The notes: a model not told the origin generated them from the letters alone. A stretch of 64,000 nt of DNA from Gallionella sp. (GCA_030645955.1 JAUSMR010000208.1:1-64000); one strand, 5' to 3'; numbered from the stretch's first letter, positions 17,667 through 28,610 are shown. Made by a program: numbers and translations.

Positions 17667-19301
17667 TTAGCCTTGCACGCGAAAGTTGATCATCATTCCG
17701 GCGTCCTCGTGTTCGAGGTTGTGGCAATGGAGCAGATAGGTCTGATCGCCAGGAAAGTCATGGGTGAAATCGATGGCAATGCGCACCGTTTCGCCCGGCC
17801 AAACCAGCACGGTGTCCTTCCAGCCCAGGTCGCCCGCCGTGCGCCCCTTGCCAAATCGCGCCGAAGATGACACCTGGGCTGGACTGTTAAGCCGCTCCAG
17901 CACCTGGAATGAAAAGCCGTGAATGTGCATCGGGTGCGGCATGCCTAGAGTCGGGTTGCTGATACTCCAGACCTCCACCGCGCCACGCTTCACATCAAAC
18001 GCGATCTCGTCCATGACAAAAGTGCGCCCATTGATGAGAAAGCGCATGTTTTTCAGCGACAGTTCAATCTTGCGCTGCGTGGCGCCTTGGAGGGGAATGG
18101 CGGAGACCTTGGAAAGCATGGCTGGCAGCCTGGCAACGATGCGTTCTCCAGCCGTGACCGAGAGCTTGAGCACATTGAACTCGCTACCCAGCGGTAGCCG
18201 TGATGAGGCCACGCCAGGCGCTGCATGCCCGCCGCCATGCGCCATTCCCGCCATGCCGGGCATGGCGGGTCCTTCGTTTTCCATGGGATCGAATGCCAGG
18301 CTTTTGAGAAAGATGTCCGCGCCAATCTGCGCTTGGCCGGCGTCCAACAGGACATCGAGACGCTCTCCTGGGGCGAGAAAGGCTTCGGTCACCGTTTCCG
18401 GCCGCTCGATCAGGCCGCCATCGGTGCCGATGACGGTGAACTTCAGCTGTTTTTTGCCGGTGACGAAGGCAAGCCGGTAGATGCGTGCGTTGGAGCCGTT
18501 GAGGAGCCGAAGGCGGTAGGTGCGCGGGGTGACAGTCTGTACGGCATTGGGCGTCAGGTTGGCGAGCACCACGTCGCCCAGCCAGCCCATCATCGACTCC
18601 TGGGCGTTGGGCTGGTAGCGCAGTTTGCCTTGCGCGTCGAACTGCTTGTCCTGGATCACCAGGGGCAGATCAGTCACGCCCAGTCGCAGATCCAGTGCCT
18701 TGGCCAGGCGGCGCTGGTCGTCGTCGTCCACCAGGAAAAAGCTCGCCAGACCGTTATAAGCCTGCTTCGCGGTCAACCCGTGCGCATGCGTGTGGTACCA
18801 GTAAGTGCCGCCGCGGTTTCGCACCGTGAAGTCGTAGTCGTAGCGGCCACCCGCAGCGATGGTATTAACCGGATGACCGTCCATGGCGGCGGGCGTGTGC
18901 AGGCCGTGCCAGTGGATGATGGTCGGCTCCGGCAGCGCGTTGTCCAGGCTGGCCGTAAAGCGCGACCCACTCTCGATGCGCAGGATGGGATTTTGGTAGG
19001 CCTTGCCCGCGTGTTCGGTCTGGTAAAGCAAAAACGGCGAAGAGATTGGCGTTTTGGGGCCGGGCAGGATCGGAAAATTCGCTGCGGTGGCGCGAATCTT
19101 CAAAGGCCCCGCGACATCGAGCACGCCGAACGGACCGCTGTTACCGGGCACGAAAAGCTTTTGCCGGAAGTTGGCAGTGTCGACGGGATCAAGGGGGTAG
19201 TGGCGAAATGGCACTGCGGCCACTTCCTGGCTGTGACCCGCGCCGGAATACATCCAGGCGGCCACGCCGGCGAGCTGAAACAATTGTCTTCTTTTCAACA
19301 T
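17667..19301 (-). CDS. Multicopper oxidase (CueO/CotA-like)
   Basis: 544 residues with three cupredoxin domains. Copper ligands are visible: HWHGLHTP (domain 1), YWYHTHAHG, and in domain 3 MPHPMHIHGFSF and YLLHCHNLEHEDAGMMINF, giving the type 1 Cys-His-Met and the trinuclear cluster. A hydrophobic N-terminus starting MLKRRQLFQLAG looks like a signal peptide with an RR pair, possibly Tat-dependent. A Met/His loop (MENEGPAMPGMAGMAHGGGH) near 345 resembles CueO's extra copper sites. Likely oxidises Cu(I) to less toxic Cu(II) in the periplasm. Confidence 0.95.
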   Translation of the reverse strand: MLKRRQLFQLAGVAAWMYSGAGHSQEVAAVPFRHYPLDPVDTANFRQKLFVPGNSGPFGVLDVAGPLKIRATAANFPILPGPKTPISSPFLLYQTEHAGKAYQNPILRIESGSRFTASLDNALPEPTIIHWHGLHTPAAMDGHPVNTIAAGGRYDYDFTVRNRGGTYWYHTHAHGLTAKQAYNGLASFFLVDDDDQRRLAKALDLRLGVTDLPLVIQDKQFDAQGKLRYQPNAQESMMGWLGDVVLANLTPNAVQTVTPRTYRLRLLNGSNARIYRLAFVTGKKQLKFTVIGTDGGLIERPETVTEAFLAPGERLDVLLDAGQAQIGADIFLKSLAFDPMENEGPAMPGMAGMAHGGGHAAPGVASSRLPLGSEFNVLKLSVTAGERIVARLPAMLSKVSAIPLQGATQRKIELSLKNMRFLINGRTFVMDEIAFDVKRGAVEVWSISNPTLGMPHPMHIHGFSFQVLERLNSPAQVSSSARFGKGRTAGDLGWKDTVLVWPGETVRIAIDFTHDFPGDQTYLLHCHNLEHEDAGMMINFRVQG

Positions 19302-19436
19302 AGGACTTTTCTTTTCTAACCTTCAACGCTTCCCGCCAGGTCGTCAAACCCGGCGGCAAGCAAAACAAAATAGGGTGCGGGCCGTTGGGCTCACCGCCTT
19401 GCGCGATGGCTGCAAATTTCCCTAGGCGGGAGTTGG

Positions 19437-19697
19437 TCAACGTATCAATCGATTGGACAACCACGCAAAGAAAGCACCGGCAAAAAAGGCCCAGGTGCTC
19501 AGTACGAGGAGCGCCATCAGGAATTCCTGCCATGCGAATGGTCGCGGCTGCACCATGGTGCTGAAGTCCATGCCATGGAACAGGCTGTTCATGAAGCCCA
19601 GGAACGGGGCGGGTGCCAAGGCCCAGACCAGCGCGCACAGGGCATAAAACAGCCCGACGGTGATGGCCAGAGCAAAGCCCGTGCGAAGCGGCGTCAT
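19437..19697 (-). CDS. DUF5676 membrane protein (second copy)
   Basis: 86 residues with two membrane helices (GFALAITVGLFYALCALVWAL and FLMALLVLSTWAFFAGAFFAW) around a loop containing FMNSLFHGMDFSTMV. The arrangement matches the DUF5676 gene at 8001-8258. It follows the Met-rich lipoprotein gene by 13 bases and precedes the multicopper oxidase. Confidence 0.8.
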   Translation of the reverse strand: MTPLRTGFALAITVGLFYALCALVWALAPAPFLGFMNSLFHGMDFSTMVQPRPFAWQEFLMALLVLSTWAFFAGAFFAWLSNRLIR

Positions 19698-19710
19698 GGC
19701 ATGGGCTTCT

Positions 19711-20154
19711 TTATTTGGCGGGTGCCGCCGGCATACGGTCCATCATCATTTTCATCATGGTCTGCATCATTTCCATGCGCTTTTCCATCATCTGCTGGTG
19801 CGCGCCCATATCGCCCATATCGCCCGTCATGCCTGGCATGCCCTTCATGCCCTTCATGCCGCCCTTGCCGGCGCCGGACATGCCCTCCATCATGGTCATG
19901 CCGTCCTGCATGGTTTTCATGTGTTCTGCCATCAGCTTGCTGCGCTCTTCAGGGGTCTTGGCGCTCATCATCTTGTCGTGCATGGCCTGCATCGTTTTCA
20001 TCTGCGCATCCATCTGGCCCATCTGGCCAGGTGAGCCCATGCTGCTGGCAGACGCGGTGCCCATGGGCATCATCGTCGGAGCCGTGTTGCAGGCGGTCAA
20101 TGCGATGGCGGCGGTGAGGGCAATGGCAAGAGGAATGAATCGAAAATGGGTCAT
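19711..20154 (-). CDS. Met-rich lipoprotein
   Basis: 147 residues with a lipobox (ALTAAIALTAC) and a mature region very rich in Met, Gly and His: PTMMPMG, MGQMDAQMKTMQAMHDKMM, GMKGMKGMPGMTGDMGD, KRMEMMQTMMKMMMDRM. Repeated short codon blocks (catgcccttcatgccc) show slippage-type expansion. Met clusters bind Cu(I) in PcoE/CopC-type sponges, so a periplasmic copper buffer is likely (inference). AGGAG is 7 nt before ATG 20154. No named family recognised. Confidence 0.75.
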   Translation of the reverse strand: MTHFRFIPLAIALTAAIALTACNTAPTMMPMGTASASSMGSPGQMGQMDAQMKTMQAMHDKMMSAKTPEERSKLMAEHMKTMQDGMTMMEGMSGAGKGGMKGMKGMPGMTGDMGDMGAHQQMMEKRMEMMQTMMKMMMDRMPAAPAK

Positions 20155-20336
20155 GACAGACTCCTGGTTAGGTGACAAAAAAATGGAATACGGTGTGCTG
20201 TGCCTTGGGTAGGCATCGACGCTGCTGGTGCAAGGCTCAAGTCTGCTTTGCGCGCCGGGGGCACAAAAGCAAATTGGAGGGAGATACGAACGCAGGCCAC
20301 AGAGCGCGAGGCTCAGGGTCAAACGTCGGAAGGCCG

Positions 20337-20780
20337 CTAAATGGCCAGTCGCGAGAAGCGAACGCGGATGGGCAGCCCAGGCGTGGTCGGCTGCTCCTCA
20401 TCCAGTTGGCGAAGCGTTGGAACGACGGGTGCTACTCTGCCCCAGAGAACCAGAACGAGGAACGCTGGACCGGGATCGGTCTGGGCGACCGTCGAGTCCT
20501 GCTTGGGGAAAGAGCGCGTGCCATCGTCGCAAACCTTCAGGCACGGCGCCTTGAAGTGCGGCTCATCAACGCCATCGGCAACGGCTCCCGTGTGACCGGG
20601 CAATATCACGGATGCATGCGCAGCAGCTTCGGAAGATGCGGCTGTGGCAACGTGGGAGTGCGTTTGACGCGCTTCCAGCAGGCACGCATTCGCAACTCCT
20701 GAAGCCAACGCAAACAACCACACCAGCAACACCATAAATATGGTGCTGCGCCTGGCGCGGGTGTTGGAAAAAAGCTTCAT
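20337..20780 (-). CDS. Hypothetical exported protein between copper genes
   Basis: About 147 residues: signal peptide (TIFMVLLVWLFALASGVANA), then a His/Ala-rich segment (THSHVATAASSEAAAHASVILPGH), a Cys pair (APCLKVCDDGTRSFPKQD) and an Arg-rich C-terminus. It resembles small periplasmic proteins I have seen beside cus operons, but no domain name can be given. It lies downstream of cusA on the same strand, after a gap of about 140 bases. Start chosen at MKLFSN; the ribosome site is weak. Confidence 0.6.
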   Translation of the reverse strand: MKLFSNTRARRSTIFMVLLVWLFALASGVANACLLEARQTHSHVATAASSEAAAHASVILPGHTGAVADGVDEPHFKAPCLKVCDDGTRSFPKQDSTVAQTDPGPAFLVLVLWGRVAPVVPTLRQLDEEQPTTPGLPIRVRFSRLAI

Positions 20781-20922
20781 GGTGGTTGAGGTCACAGAGG
20801 TTTCATCCTACGCGCATTGGGTAACTAATAATTGATTCACATCAACAAACGCGGCATCAGCTTACAAGCTTGGCAATCAAACGCCGAGTCCATCAGCCAG
20901 AGCAAGCCCAAGCCAGGCTTAG

Positions 20923-23900
20923 CTAAACCACTGCACGGCGCCTCCAGAAGCGGCCCGATGTCCGCTGAGTTTCTCGCGGCCTGCGCATCAACAGGTACAC
21001 CGCTGGAATGACGAACATTGACAGCAGCGGAGCAGTGATCATGCCCCCCACCATGGGCGCGGCGATGCGTTGCATGACCTCGGAGCCCGTGCCGGTGCCC
21101 CACATGATCGGCAGCAAGCCGGCCAAAATAACGGCCACTGTCATGGCCTTGGGCCGAACGCGCAAGACAGCACCCTCTCGGATGGCATCAAGCAGATCTT
21201 CAGCACTGGTCTTGCCCTGCGCAATGCGTTCATCCCAGGCAGACCGCAGGTACAGCAGCATGATCACCCCGAACTCAGCAGACACACCAGCCAGCGCGAT
21301 AAACCCGACTGCGCCTGCAACCGACAGGTTGTAGCTCAGCAGGTATAGCAGCCAGATGCCGCCCACCAGTGCAAACGGTAGCGTTGCCATGATCAGCGCC
21401 GCCTCGTCAAAACGCTTGAAGGTCAGGTACAGCAGCACAAAAATGATCATCAACGTGAACGGCACCACGATTTTCATTTTGGCCGTTGCCCGCTCCAGAA
21501 ATTCGAACTGGCCCGACCAGGAAATCGAATAACCCGGCGGGAGCTTGATTTTTTGAGCCACGGCCTTTTGCATGTCCTGCACGGCAGAGCGCAGATCGCG
21601 GTCCCGAATGTCCACGTAGATCCATCCTGACAGACGCGCGTTCTCGCTGCGTAGCATGGGCGGCCCGTCGGTGATGCGGATGTCGGCCACGTCGGACAGC
21701 ACCACACGCTGGCCACGCTCCGTGACGAAAGGCAAACTGCGCAGCGCCTGCATTGAATCGCGAAGCTCACGGGGGTAGCGCATGTTGATCGGGAAACGCT
21801 GCAGGCCCTCGACCGTTTCACCAATGTTCTCGCCACCAACGGCCGAGCTGATCACTGACTGGACATCGGCAATGTTCAAGCCAAAGCGGGCGGCGGCGTC
21901 CCGCTTGATGTTGACGTCCACATAACGCCCGCCGGTGAGCCGCTCTGCCAGTGCGCTGCTCACGCCCGGTACGTCTTTCAAGGCGCGTTCAATCTCGCCG
22001 GCGAGTTTGTCGATGATTTCCAGGTCCGTCCCTGCAACCTTGACGCCCACCGGGCTCTTGATGCCGGTGGCCAGCATGTCGATGCGGTTGCGGATCGGTG
22101 GCACCCAGATGTTGGACAAGCCGGGCACTTGGACAATGCGGTCGAGTTCCTCGACCAGTTTGTCCTGGGTCATGCCGGGGCGCCACTGGTCTTTTGGTTT
22201 GAACTGGATCGTCGTTTCAAACATCTCCATCGGCGCCGGATCGGTGGCGGTTTCAGCGCGCCCAGCCTTTCCATAAACACTGGCGACCTCGGGCACGGTC
22301 TTGATGAGCCGGTCGGTTTGCTGCAGTAACTCACCCGCCTTGCCAGAAGACAACCCGGGAAGTGCCGAGGGCATGTACAGCAGGTCACCCTCGTCCAAGC
22401 GCGGCATGAACTCGCCGCCAATGCGCTGCAGTGGCCACAGGCTGAGCATCAGCACGACGGCGGAAGCCAGCAGGGTGAGTTTGGGCGCGCGCAACACGAT
22501 GTCGAGCAGCGGGCGGTAAACCGCAATCAAAAACCGGTTCAAGGGGTTGCTTTTTTCGTCTGGAATCCGGCCCCGGATCAGATACCCCATCAGCACCGGA
22601 ATCAGGGTCACTGAAAGCCCGGCAGCCGCCGCCATGGCATACGTCTTGGTAAACGCCAGCGGCGCAAACAGCCGGCCTTCCTGGGCTTCAAGCGTGAACA
22701 CGGGAATAAAGGACAGCGTGATGATCAAGAGCGAGAAGAACAGCGCGGGGCCTACTTCCGCTGCCGCATCGCCAATGACCTGCCACCGCGCCTCACCCTC
22801 CAGTTTTTCCTCAGGGTGCGCATGGACCCAATGCTCCAGGTGCTTGTGCGCATTTTCGATCATGACCACGGCCGCATCAACCATCGCGCCAATGGCGATC
22901 GCGATCCCGCCCAGGGACATGATGTTCGCATTTACCCCCTGGTAATGCATGACGATGAAAGCGGCCAAAATGCCCAGCGGCAGCGAAATGATGGCGACCA
23001 GGGCTGAGCGCAGGTGAAAAAGAAAAACAAAGCACACCACCGTCACTACCAGGAATTCTTCCAGCAACTTGTACGTGAGGTTGTCCACCGCGCGGTTGAT
23101 CAGGCTGGAGCGGTCATAGGTGGTCACGACTTCCACGCCTTGGGGCAAGCTCGCTTGCAGCTGCGCCATCTTGGCCTTGACGGCCGCGATGGTTTCCAGC
23201 GCATTTTTACCCGAGCGCATGATGATCACGCCGCCGACTGCTTCGCCTTCGCCATCGAGTTCGCCAATGCCTCGGCGCATTTCCGGACCGATCTGGATGC
23301 GGGCCACGTCCCCCAGGCGCACGGATACGCCGCCCGCAGTCGTGGTCAAGGGAATGGCGCGAAAGTCGTCCAGGCCCTTGAGGTAACCCGTCGCCCGCAC
23401 CATGTACTCGGCCTCCCCCAGTTCAAGCACCGAGCCGCCGGCTTCCTGGTTGGCCTTCTGGATGGCTTCGACCACTTTGGTATGGGGGATCGCATAAGCG
23501 GCCAGCTTCTCCGGGTCGAGCACGATCTGGTACTGCCGCACCATGCCGCCGATCGAGGCGACCTCGGCAACATTGGGCACCGTCTTCAATTCGTACTTGA
23601 GAAACCAGTCTTGCAGCGCCCGCAGCTGCCCCAGGTCCTGCGTGCCGCTGCGGTCGACCAGCGCATACTGGTAGATCCAGCCCACGCCGGTCGCGTCCGG
23701 GCCAAGCGAGGCTTTGGCCTGCGCAGGCAGACGCGACTGGACCTGGTTGAGGTACTCCAGCACCCGCGAGCGCGCCCAGTAGAGATCCGTTCCGTCTTCG
23801 AACAGGACGTAAACGAAAGAGTCGCCGAAAAAGGAGTAGCCGCGCACCGTCTTGGCGCCCGGCACTGACAGCATGGTCGTGGTCAGCGGGTAGGTGACCT

Positions 23901-24090
23901 GATTTTCAACAATGCGCGGCGCTTGTCCTGGGTAGGACGTGCGGATGATGACCTGCACATCCGACAGGTCGGGCAAGGCGTCCAACGGTGTCCTGAGCAC
24001 CGAATACACCCCCCAGGCTCCCAGCATCAGGGTTGCCAAGAGGACCAAAAAGCGATTGACAATGGACCAGCGAATAAATCGGGCGATCAC
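20923..24090 (-). CDS. cusA: CusA-type copper/silver RND efflux pump
   Basis: 1055 residues, a full HME-RND transporter: N-terminal [23 protein letters not shown], periplasmic domains, twelve membrane helices, and [28 protein letters not shown] in TM4. Met residues matching the Cus metal path occur at [32 protein letters not shown] and [12 protein letters not shown]. It drives export of Cu+/Ag+ out of the periplasm through CusB and CusC with proton flow. Its start overlaps the cusB stop by 4 bases. Confidence 0.96.
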   Translation of the reverse strand: MIARFIRWSIVNRFLVLLATLMLGAWGVYSVLRTPLDALPDLSDVQVIIRTSYPGQAPRIVENQVTYPLTTTMLSVPGAKTVRGYSFFGDSFVYVLFEDGTDLYWARSRVLEYLNQVQSRLPAQAKASLGPDATGVGWIYQYALVDRSGTQDLGQLRALQDWFLKYELKTVPNVAEVASIGGMVRQYQIVLDPEKLAAYAIPHTKVVEAIQKANQEAGGSVLELGEAEYMVRATGYLKGLDDFRAIPLTTTAGGVSVRLGDVARIQIGPEMRRGIGELDGEGEAVGGVIIMRSGKNALETIAAVKAKMAQLQASLPQGVEVVTTYDRSSLINRAVDNLTYKLLEEFLVVTVVCFVFLFHLRSALVAIISLPLGILAAFIVMHYQGVNANIMSLGGIAIAIGAMVDAAVVMIENAHKHLEHWVHAHPEEKLEGEARWQVIGDAAAEVGPALFFSLLIITLSFIPVFTLEAQEGRLFAPLAFTKTYAMAAAAGLSVTLIPVLMGYLIRGRIPDEKSNPLNRFLIAVYRPLLDIVLRAPKLTLLASAVVLMLSLWPLQRIGGEFMPRLDEGDLLYMPSALPGLSSGKAGELLQQTDRLIKTVPEVASVYGKAGRAETATDPAPMEMFETTIQFKPKDQWRPGMTQDKLVEELDRIVQVPGLSNIWVPPIRNRIDMLATGIKSPVGVKVAGTDLEIIDKLAGEIERALKDVPGVSSALAERLTGGRYVDVNIKRDAAARFGLNIADVQSVISSAVGGENIGETVEGLQRFPINMRYPRELRDSMQALRSLPFVTERGQRVVLSDVADIRITDGPPMLRSENARLSGWIYVDIRDRDLRSAVQDMQKAVAQKIKLPPGYSISWSGQFEFLERATAKMKIVVPFTLMIIFVLLYLTFKRFDEAALIMATLPFALVGGIWLLYLLSYNLSVAGAVGFIALAGVSAEFGVIMLLYLRSAWDERIAQGKTSAEDLLDAIREGAVLRVRPKAMTVAVILAGLLPIMWGTGTGSEVMQRIAAPMVGGMITAPLLSMFVIPAVYLLMRRPRETQRTSGRFWRRRAVV

Positions 24091-25751
24091 TTCTGCTCCC
24101 CTGCAGCCATTGGGGCAGCGCCTGGTGCTGGTGCTGCCAGTGCCATGGGCGTGATCCGTGTCAGCTGCGGCAAGCCTTCGGCATCCATGAAAAACTCAAA
24201 GCTGACCTGGCTGCCAACCGCAAGATTTTTGGGCAGGGCTTGGGGTGCAGGCTGCTTGAAATCCATGGTCATGGCGCCCCACTTGAGCGCCGCAATCGGG
24301 CCATGCGACAACGTGATGGCATCTTGACTAATGGCCATAACCTTGGCCTCGCCTTCATGCCGCGTTGCGGTATTAGCGGTAGTGGCGTCAGCCGGCTTGG
24401 GGGTTTCGTTGAGCCTGGATTCCACGCCTTTGAGGCTGGCTTCGGAATCGATCAGGAACTGCGAAGACACTACCACGCGCTGGCCGGCCTGCAACCCGCG
24501 CTTGATTTCGGTCTGGCCGCCACTTTCAATGCCAGGTTGCACATCGACCGGGCTGAACCATCCATTTTCTTCTGCCAGTATGACGACCGTGCGCTTGCCG
24601 GTCTGGATGACGGCTTCGGTCGGCACCAAGAGCGACTTCTGGGCCTGCATGCCCATGAACTGCATCGACACAAACATGCCCGGCACCAGACGCGCGCCAG
24701 GGTTGGCCAGTTCCAGCCGGGCCTTGAGCGTGCGGGTCGCCGAATTGACCTCCGGCAGTATGGCCTGGACTTTGCCGTCGAAGGTCATGCCTGGGGCCGC
24801 CGGGCTGCTCGCCTGCACCTTGGCGCCTGGCCGCACCAAGGCGGCCTGGCTTTCGGGCACCTCGGCATTCGCCCAGACCGTGGACAGTCCATTGATGCGA
24901 AAAAGCGTTGTGCCCGCCATCACCGTCATGCCTTCGCGGGCCATGAGCTCGACGACCACGCCGCCCAGCGGGGCTGTGATGGTGATGCGCGCCTGCGACT
25001 TGCCGCTGGCCTCAACCTGACGAATTTGTTCGTCGCTCATCCCCGCCTGACGCATGCGTTGCCGGGCACCGTCGACCAGCGATTCAAGGTTGCTGCCCTG
25101 CATGCGTTTGACAGCCAAAAACTCTTCCTGCGCTGCCACCCACTCGGGCACATAAAGATCGAGCAGCGGCTGTCCCTTCCTGACCCGGTCGAGCGTGGCG
25201 CGCACATGCAATCGCTCGACATAACCAGTGGCACGGGCCTGAACTGTCGCCTGGTCACGCTCGTTAAAAGCGATGCTGCCGACGGCAGACACCTGTGGCG
25301 ACAATGTGCCATCGGTGACCACTGCGGTGCGCACGCCCAGGTTTTGCTGGATGCGCGGGCTCACGATGAGCTTGCCCTGATCGGCTTGTCCTGCAGCGTA
25401 GACCGGCACCAGCATCATGTCCATAAAGGGGGACTTGGCGGGTTTGTCAAACTTGCTGGCAGGCACCATGGGGTCGCGGTAGTACAAGATCTTGCTGCCG
25501 GTCACTGGATCGGTGTCGCCGGCCTTGAGTCCTGCGCTGATATGCCGGCGGGTCGCCTCTTCTCCATCTGCCATGCTTTGAGGGCCTGCGGCGGGCGCCG
25601 CGCTCGGGCTGGCACCGGCGTTGGCGGGCATGTTTATTGGGGCGACTGGCATGGTTCCAGCCTGCTTGGCGCCCAGGGCATACAGGCCGTACCCTGCCGC
25701 GCCCAAGACACCCGCAGCCAGCAGCGCGGAAATAAGCTGTTTCTTGTTCAT
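24087..25751 (-). CDS. cusB: CusB membrane-fusion protein with C-terminal CusF domain
   Basis: 554 residues. Signal/anchor helix near 8-25, then a metal-binding [29 protein letters not shown] segment, barrel-sandwich and hairpin domains ([54 protein letters not shown]). The last 80 residues form a CusF-like domain: [16 protein letters not shown] carries the His, Trp and two Met that bind Cu(I)/Ag(I) in CusF. So the periplasmic chaperone is fused to the adaptor. Overlaps cusC and cusA by 4 bases each. Confidence 0.95.
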   Translation of the reverse strand: MNKKQLISALLAAGVLGAAGYGLYALGAKQAGTMPVAPINMPANAGASPSAAPAAGPQSMADGEEATRRHISAGLKAGDTDPVTGSKILYYRDPMVPASKFDKPAKSPFMDMMLVPVYAAGQADQGKLIVSPRIQQNLGVRTAVVTDGTLSPQVSAVGSIAFNERDQATVQARATGYVERLHVRATLDRVRKGQPLLDLYVPEWVAAQEEFLAVKRMQGSNLESLVDGARQRMRQAGMSDEQIRQVEASGKSQARITITAPLGGVVVELMAREGMTVMAGTTLFRINGLSTVWANAEVPESQAALVRPGAKVQASSPAAPGMTFDGKVQAILPEVNSATRTLKARLELANPGARLVPGMFVSMQFMGMQAQKSLLVPTEAVIQTGKRTVVILAEENGWFSPVDVQPGIESGGQTEIKRGLQAGQRVVVSSQFLIDSEASLKGVESRLNETPKPADATTANTATRHEGEAKVMAISQDAITLSHGPIAALKWGAMTMDFKQPAPQALPKNLAVGSQVSFEFFMDAEGLPQLTRITPMALAAPAPGAAPMAAGEQK

Positions 25752-27034
25752 GGTTGATCCTTGGCAGCGGCCGAAATGTGTTGCTCAGGTATGAGGAAGT
25801 GGACCTGCGCCCAGGCGCGCGCCGTTTCCATCTCCACCGTAAGGGCCTGCATGCGCGCATCGATTTCGTCGCGCCGAGCTGACAGCACGGCGGCCAGATC
25901 GCTTTTACCCGTGCGATAGGCAACGAGTACGGCTTCGCTGCGCTGGCAAGCATTGGGTATCAGTTCCTCACGAAACCTTGCCAGCCGCTCCTTGCCGGTT
26001 TGCCAGTCGTTGAGCAGGCTGCGGATTTCGGCTTCGGTTTTGCGCAGCATGTCCTCATACCTCGCCTTGGCCTCGTCGACCATGGCCAGCTTGGCACTCA
26101 GTTCACGGTTTTGGCGATTGCTTTGGTCCCACTGCAAGGGAATGGAAACCCCGATGGAGAGCATGTTGGAATAGGCCGGGCCGCGCTGGGCGTAACTTGC
26201 TTCCACGCTGATGTCGGCCTTCCTGTTCGTCTGTGCCAGTTGCGCGTCTGTTTCAGCGGCATCAATTTCGGCGCTTACGGCCAGTAGGTCAGGATGCCGC
26301 TTGAAGTGCTCGAGCGAAACCTCCGCTTGCAGCGGGGTGCTTTGCCAGGGCGGCGATCCGGTTGTGGGCCGTTCAGCAGCCAAAGCACCCACCCACCGGG
26401 CCAGCATCAACGTAGCGCTGCGGGACTGGCGGTCAATCAGGCTGAGGCGGTCCTGCAAAGTGATCACTGCGGCGCGGGCTGCGAACACGTCAGCCTGGGT
26501 GCCCCGGTCGGTGCGAAAGGCACTGTCGGCGGCCTGCACCTGCAAAGTGGTTTCCTCGACCTGCTGCTGCAGCAACTCACGCTGGGCTTGCGCGTAATAG
26601 CGGTCCAGCCAGGCCAGTGCGGTGTCACGCTGCACATTGGCCAGCGTCAACAGGCGCTGCGCCCGAGTCCGCTCGGCCTCGCGCTCGAACTTTTGCGCCC
26701 TGAGCTGGCGTTTTTCAAGCCGCGGAATGTCCTGCATGATGCCGATACGGCGCATGGTCATGAAGTCGCGCGTGAGGCTCAACCGGTCCGGTCCATTGGC
26801 CGGCAGGTTGTCAATGCCCAACTTGAGCACCGGGTCAGGCAATTGACCGGCCGCCACGCCCTGCTCGCGAGCTGCAGTGATGAGCGCATACTGGGCAAGC
26901 AGTTGCTGGGAACGGCCCACCGCAATGCGCTGCGCCTCCACCAGGGTCAACGGGTCAGTTGCCCAGGACGGGGATCCCATGGCAACAAGCACGGCAGCAA
27001 CGGCGACCCGGTAAATCGGAAACGAAAAAGACAT
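25748..27034 (-). CDS. cusC: CusC-type outer-membrane efflux channel (TolC family)
   Basis: 428 residues with a signal peptide (VAVAAVLVAMGSPSWA) and the two OEP repeats of TolC-like channels (QGVAAGQLPDPVLKLGIDNLP; DAQLAQTNRKADISVEASYAQRG; GVSIPLQWDQSNRQNRELSA). No lipobox Cys is evident at the cleavage site, unlike E. coli CusC. ATG 27034 is chosen because the signal peptide begins there. First structural gene of cusCBA. Confidence 0.93.
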   Translation of the reverse strand: MSFSFPIYRVAVAAVLVAMGSPSWATDPLTLVEAQRIAVGRSQQLLAQYALITAAREQGVAAGQLPDPVLKLGIDNLPANGPDRLSLTRDFMTMRRIGIMQDIPRLEKRQLRAQKFEREAERTRAQRLLTLANVQRDTALAWLDRYYAQAQRELLQQQVEETTLQVQAADSAFRTDRGTQADVFAARAAVITLQDRLSLIDRQSRSATLMLARWVGALAAERPTTGSPPWQSTPLQAEVSLEHFKRHPDLLAVSAEIDAAETDAQLAQTNRKADISVEASYAQRGPAYSNMLSIGVSIPLQWDQSNRQNRELSAKLAMVDEAKARYEDMLRKTEAEIRSLLNDWQTGKERLARFREELIPNACQRSEAVLVAYRTGKSDLAAVLSARRDEIDARMQALTVEMETARAWAQVHFLIPEQHISAAAKDQP

Positions 27035-27110
27035 AAAACCTCCTGAGCACGAATAAAAACCTGCCAATGCATCAGAAATGCATTCAGGCAAGCGTCAAGT
27101 GATCAGGGGG

Positions 27111-27509
27111 TCAGAGACGAAAGCAGCAGTTCCGGATGGCGACGGGCGGAGCCGTGGTGCGCCTCAGGTGGGGCGCTTGCAATGGCGCTCCCCAAAACAC
27201 CTGGGCAATAAGTGGCAATGTGAAATCGGCCGGAAGAGTAACCATGACGACCGGGACAGGCAATTCATACCTGTCGGCTGTTTGCTGCCCGGCCTGGCAG
27301 TGTGCCTGACACAGGTTAGGCTGCGATTCGTCCATGGCCAGCGTCATGGATTCAGCGCATGGCATGTCGGCTTCGGCCATCGCCGCAACTTCAGCGACTT
27401 TTGATGCAGTGCCCGGGCAAACGTAGCTCGCCACCGCCAACTGCATGAACAGCAGGCTGAGCAGCGCGAATAACGCTGTAACCAGACGGGTTCGGCGAAT
27501 GCAGGACAT
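27111..27509 (-). CDS. Hypothetical exported Cys-rich protein heading the cus operon
   Basis: 132 residues: signal peptide (LVTALFALLSLLFMQLAVASYVC), mature domain with Cys at DMPCAES, NLCQAHCQAGQQ and RNCCFRL, and an LP-x-P-V-VMVTLP strand. No family recognised; similar proteins often precede cusC in Burkholderiales and are presumed periplasmic metal binders. The gap to cusC is about 75 bases on the same strand. Confidence 0.7.
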   Translation of the reverse strand: MSCIRRTRLVTALFALLSLLFMQLAVASYVCPGTASKVAEVAAMAEADMPCAESMTLAMDESQPNLCQAHCQAGQQTADRYELPVPVVMVTLPADFTLPLIAQVFWGAPLQAPHLRRTTAPPVAIRNCCFRL

Positions 27510-27518
27510 AAGTTGAGT

Positions 27519-27905
27519 TTAATGAATTAAGACTTCTTCTGGATCATCATCGGATAAATCTTCAACCAAATGAAGATCGCGACCACCAGTTTGACCTGAG
27601 CCACATCTTGCGCAGCGACCACCTTGCACAGGCTCGTCCATGCTTTCCAGCAATTGTTGCAGCGTGGTCGCGGCCGGGCGGAGTCTTGAGATATTCGATG
27701 ATGGTTGCCGGCAAATGCAGCCAGAGCAGTGTCGCCAAGGCTTGCGATGGGCATGATCATCGGGCCCAGGTCACTGGCAATAACGTTGGCATAAATCATC
27801 GCTTCGCGAACTGCGCCTTGGGCGGAAGAAACATCGATTGACAAAGAACTGGCCAACACGGTACGCATATTGTTCATCACCGATGACAAAACGGCCGTGA
27901 GCAAG
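27519..27905 (-). pseudogene. arsB-arsC chimeric remnant
   Basis: Three reading frames together spell pieces of arsenic genes. First frame (from about 27905): [20 protein letters not shown] and [20 protein letters not shown], the C-terminal ArsB signature. Second frame: LATLLWLH (ArsB) running straight into [10 protein letters not shown], the C-terminal ArsC signature. Third frame: [16 protein letters not shown], the ArsC continuation, ending at TAA 27521-27519. A deletion evidently joined arsB to arsC, with two further frameshifts. No product is expected. Confidence 0.75.
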
Positions 27906-28059
27906 CCGTGCCTCTGACTGCGCCCCATTCAACACGAGTGTGCAAACTGATTGAGCAATCCAGTCAGGTGGCCTGTGTGTCCAGCATTGCGCAGACCAGT
28001 CGATGGCAGAAGAACCCGGAAGCAACAAAACCCTCAAGCCTTGGCAAGTCGGGGCCATT

Positions 28060-28379
28060 CCCAGGATGGTTTGAGTAACGGGGTACTGAAAGCATCAAGT
28101 TGGAGGCTTCAGACCCCTTTCCTATTTCCGACTTGGGAAGGTGACGGCAAAAGGAATCGCTTTTTCCAAAAGGAGCACTCCGTCCCCGCGATAAGCGACT
28201 TCGCAATCTAACGACAACGACAACGACAACCATTTTTTCGTACACGACATTCATTTTCAAATTCGTTAATCATCGAAATCGAAAAGACATTAACAGCAAT
28301 TGCCGTTTACTTTACAAGGAAACGTAGATTACATTGACGATAACTTGCACGTGTGGGGTTTATGAGCTGAAATTAACCA
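28060..28379. other. Gene-free stretch with short hexamer repeat
   Basis: No convincing gene on either strand. It contains an ACGACA-type tandem repeat at 28211-28230 and an AT-rich segment at 28230-28375. It separates the arsenic-gene remnant from the ppx remnant and probably marks a recombination scar. Confidence 0.4.
28211..28230 (+). repeat. Short tandem hexamer repeat
   Basis: About three copies of ACGACA(A/C), a simple-sequence tract in a non-coding stretch. It may be slippage-prone; no function inferred. Confidence 0.6.
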
Positions 28380-28610
28380 TTGATGTTACGCAGCCGCAAG
28401 GTTTCGCACAACTACCACCACGAGCACGGCGCGTACATTCTGGACAACGCCGACGCGCCAGGCTTCGCGGTGCTTGAAATGCACCACCTGAGCCTGCTGA
28501 TGCTAGGCCACCCGGGCAGGCTGGAAGCTGGTTTCGAAGACCAGCCGTTCGTCCATCAACTGCTCTGCCGGCGACTGGCGGGCCATCAAGTCAAACCGGA
28601 TGCTCGCCTA
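28380..28610 (+). pseudogene. Exopolyphosphatase (ppx/gppA) C-terminal remnant
   Basis: The translation VSHNYHHEHGAYILDNADAPGF followed by LEMHHLSLLMLGHPGRLE and FEDQPFVHQLLCRRLA matches the C-terminal HD-like region of exopolyphosphatases (HKHGAYILDNADAPGF...ELHRLSLLVLGHRGKL). No N-terminal ASKHA domain precedes it, and the end degenerates. It is on the plus strand among other remnants. It is interesting beside the intact ppk2 at 14803. Confidence 0.7.

Noticed and set aside
24240..25757. Plus-strand open frame of 505 codons
   Set aside because: Antisense to cusB, which is certain by motif content.
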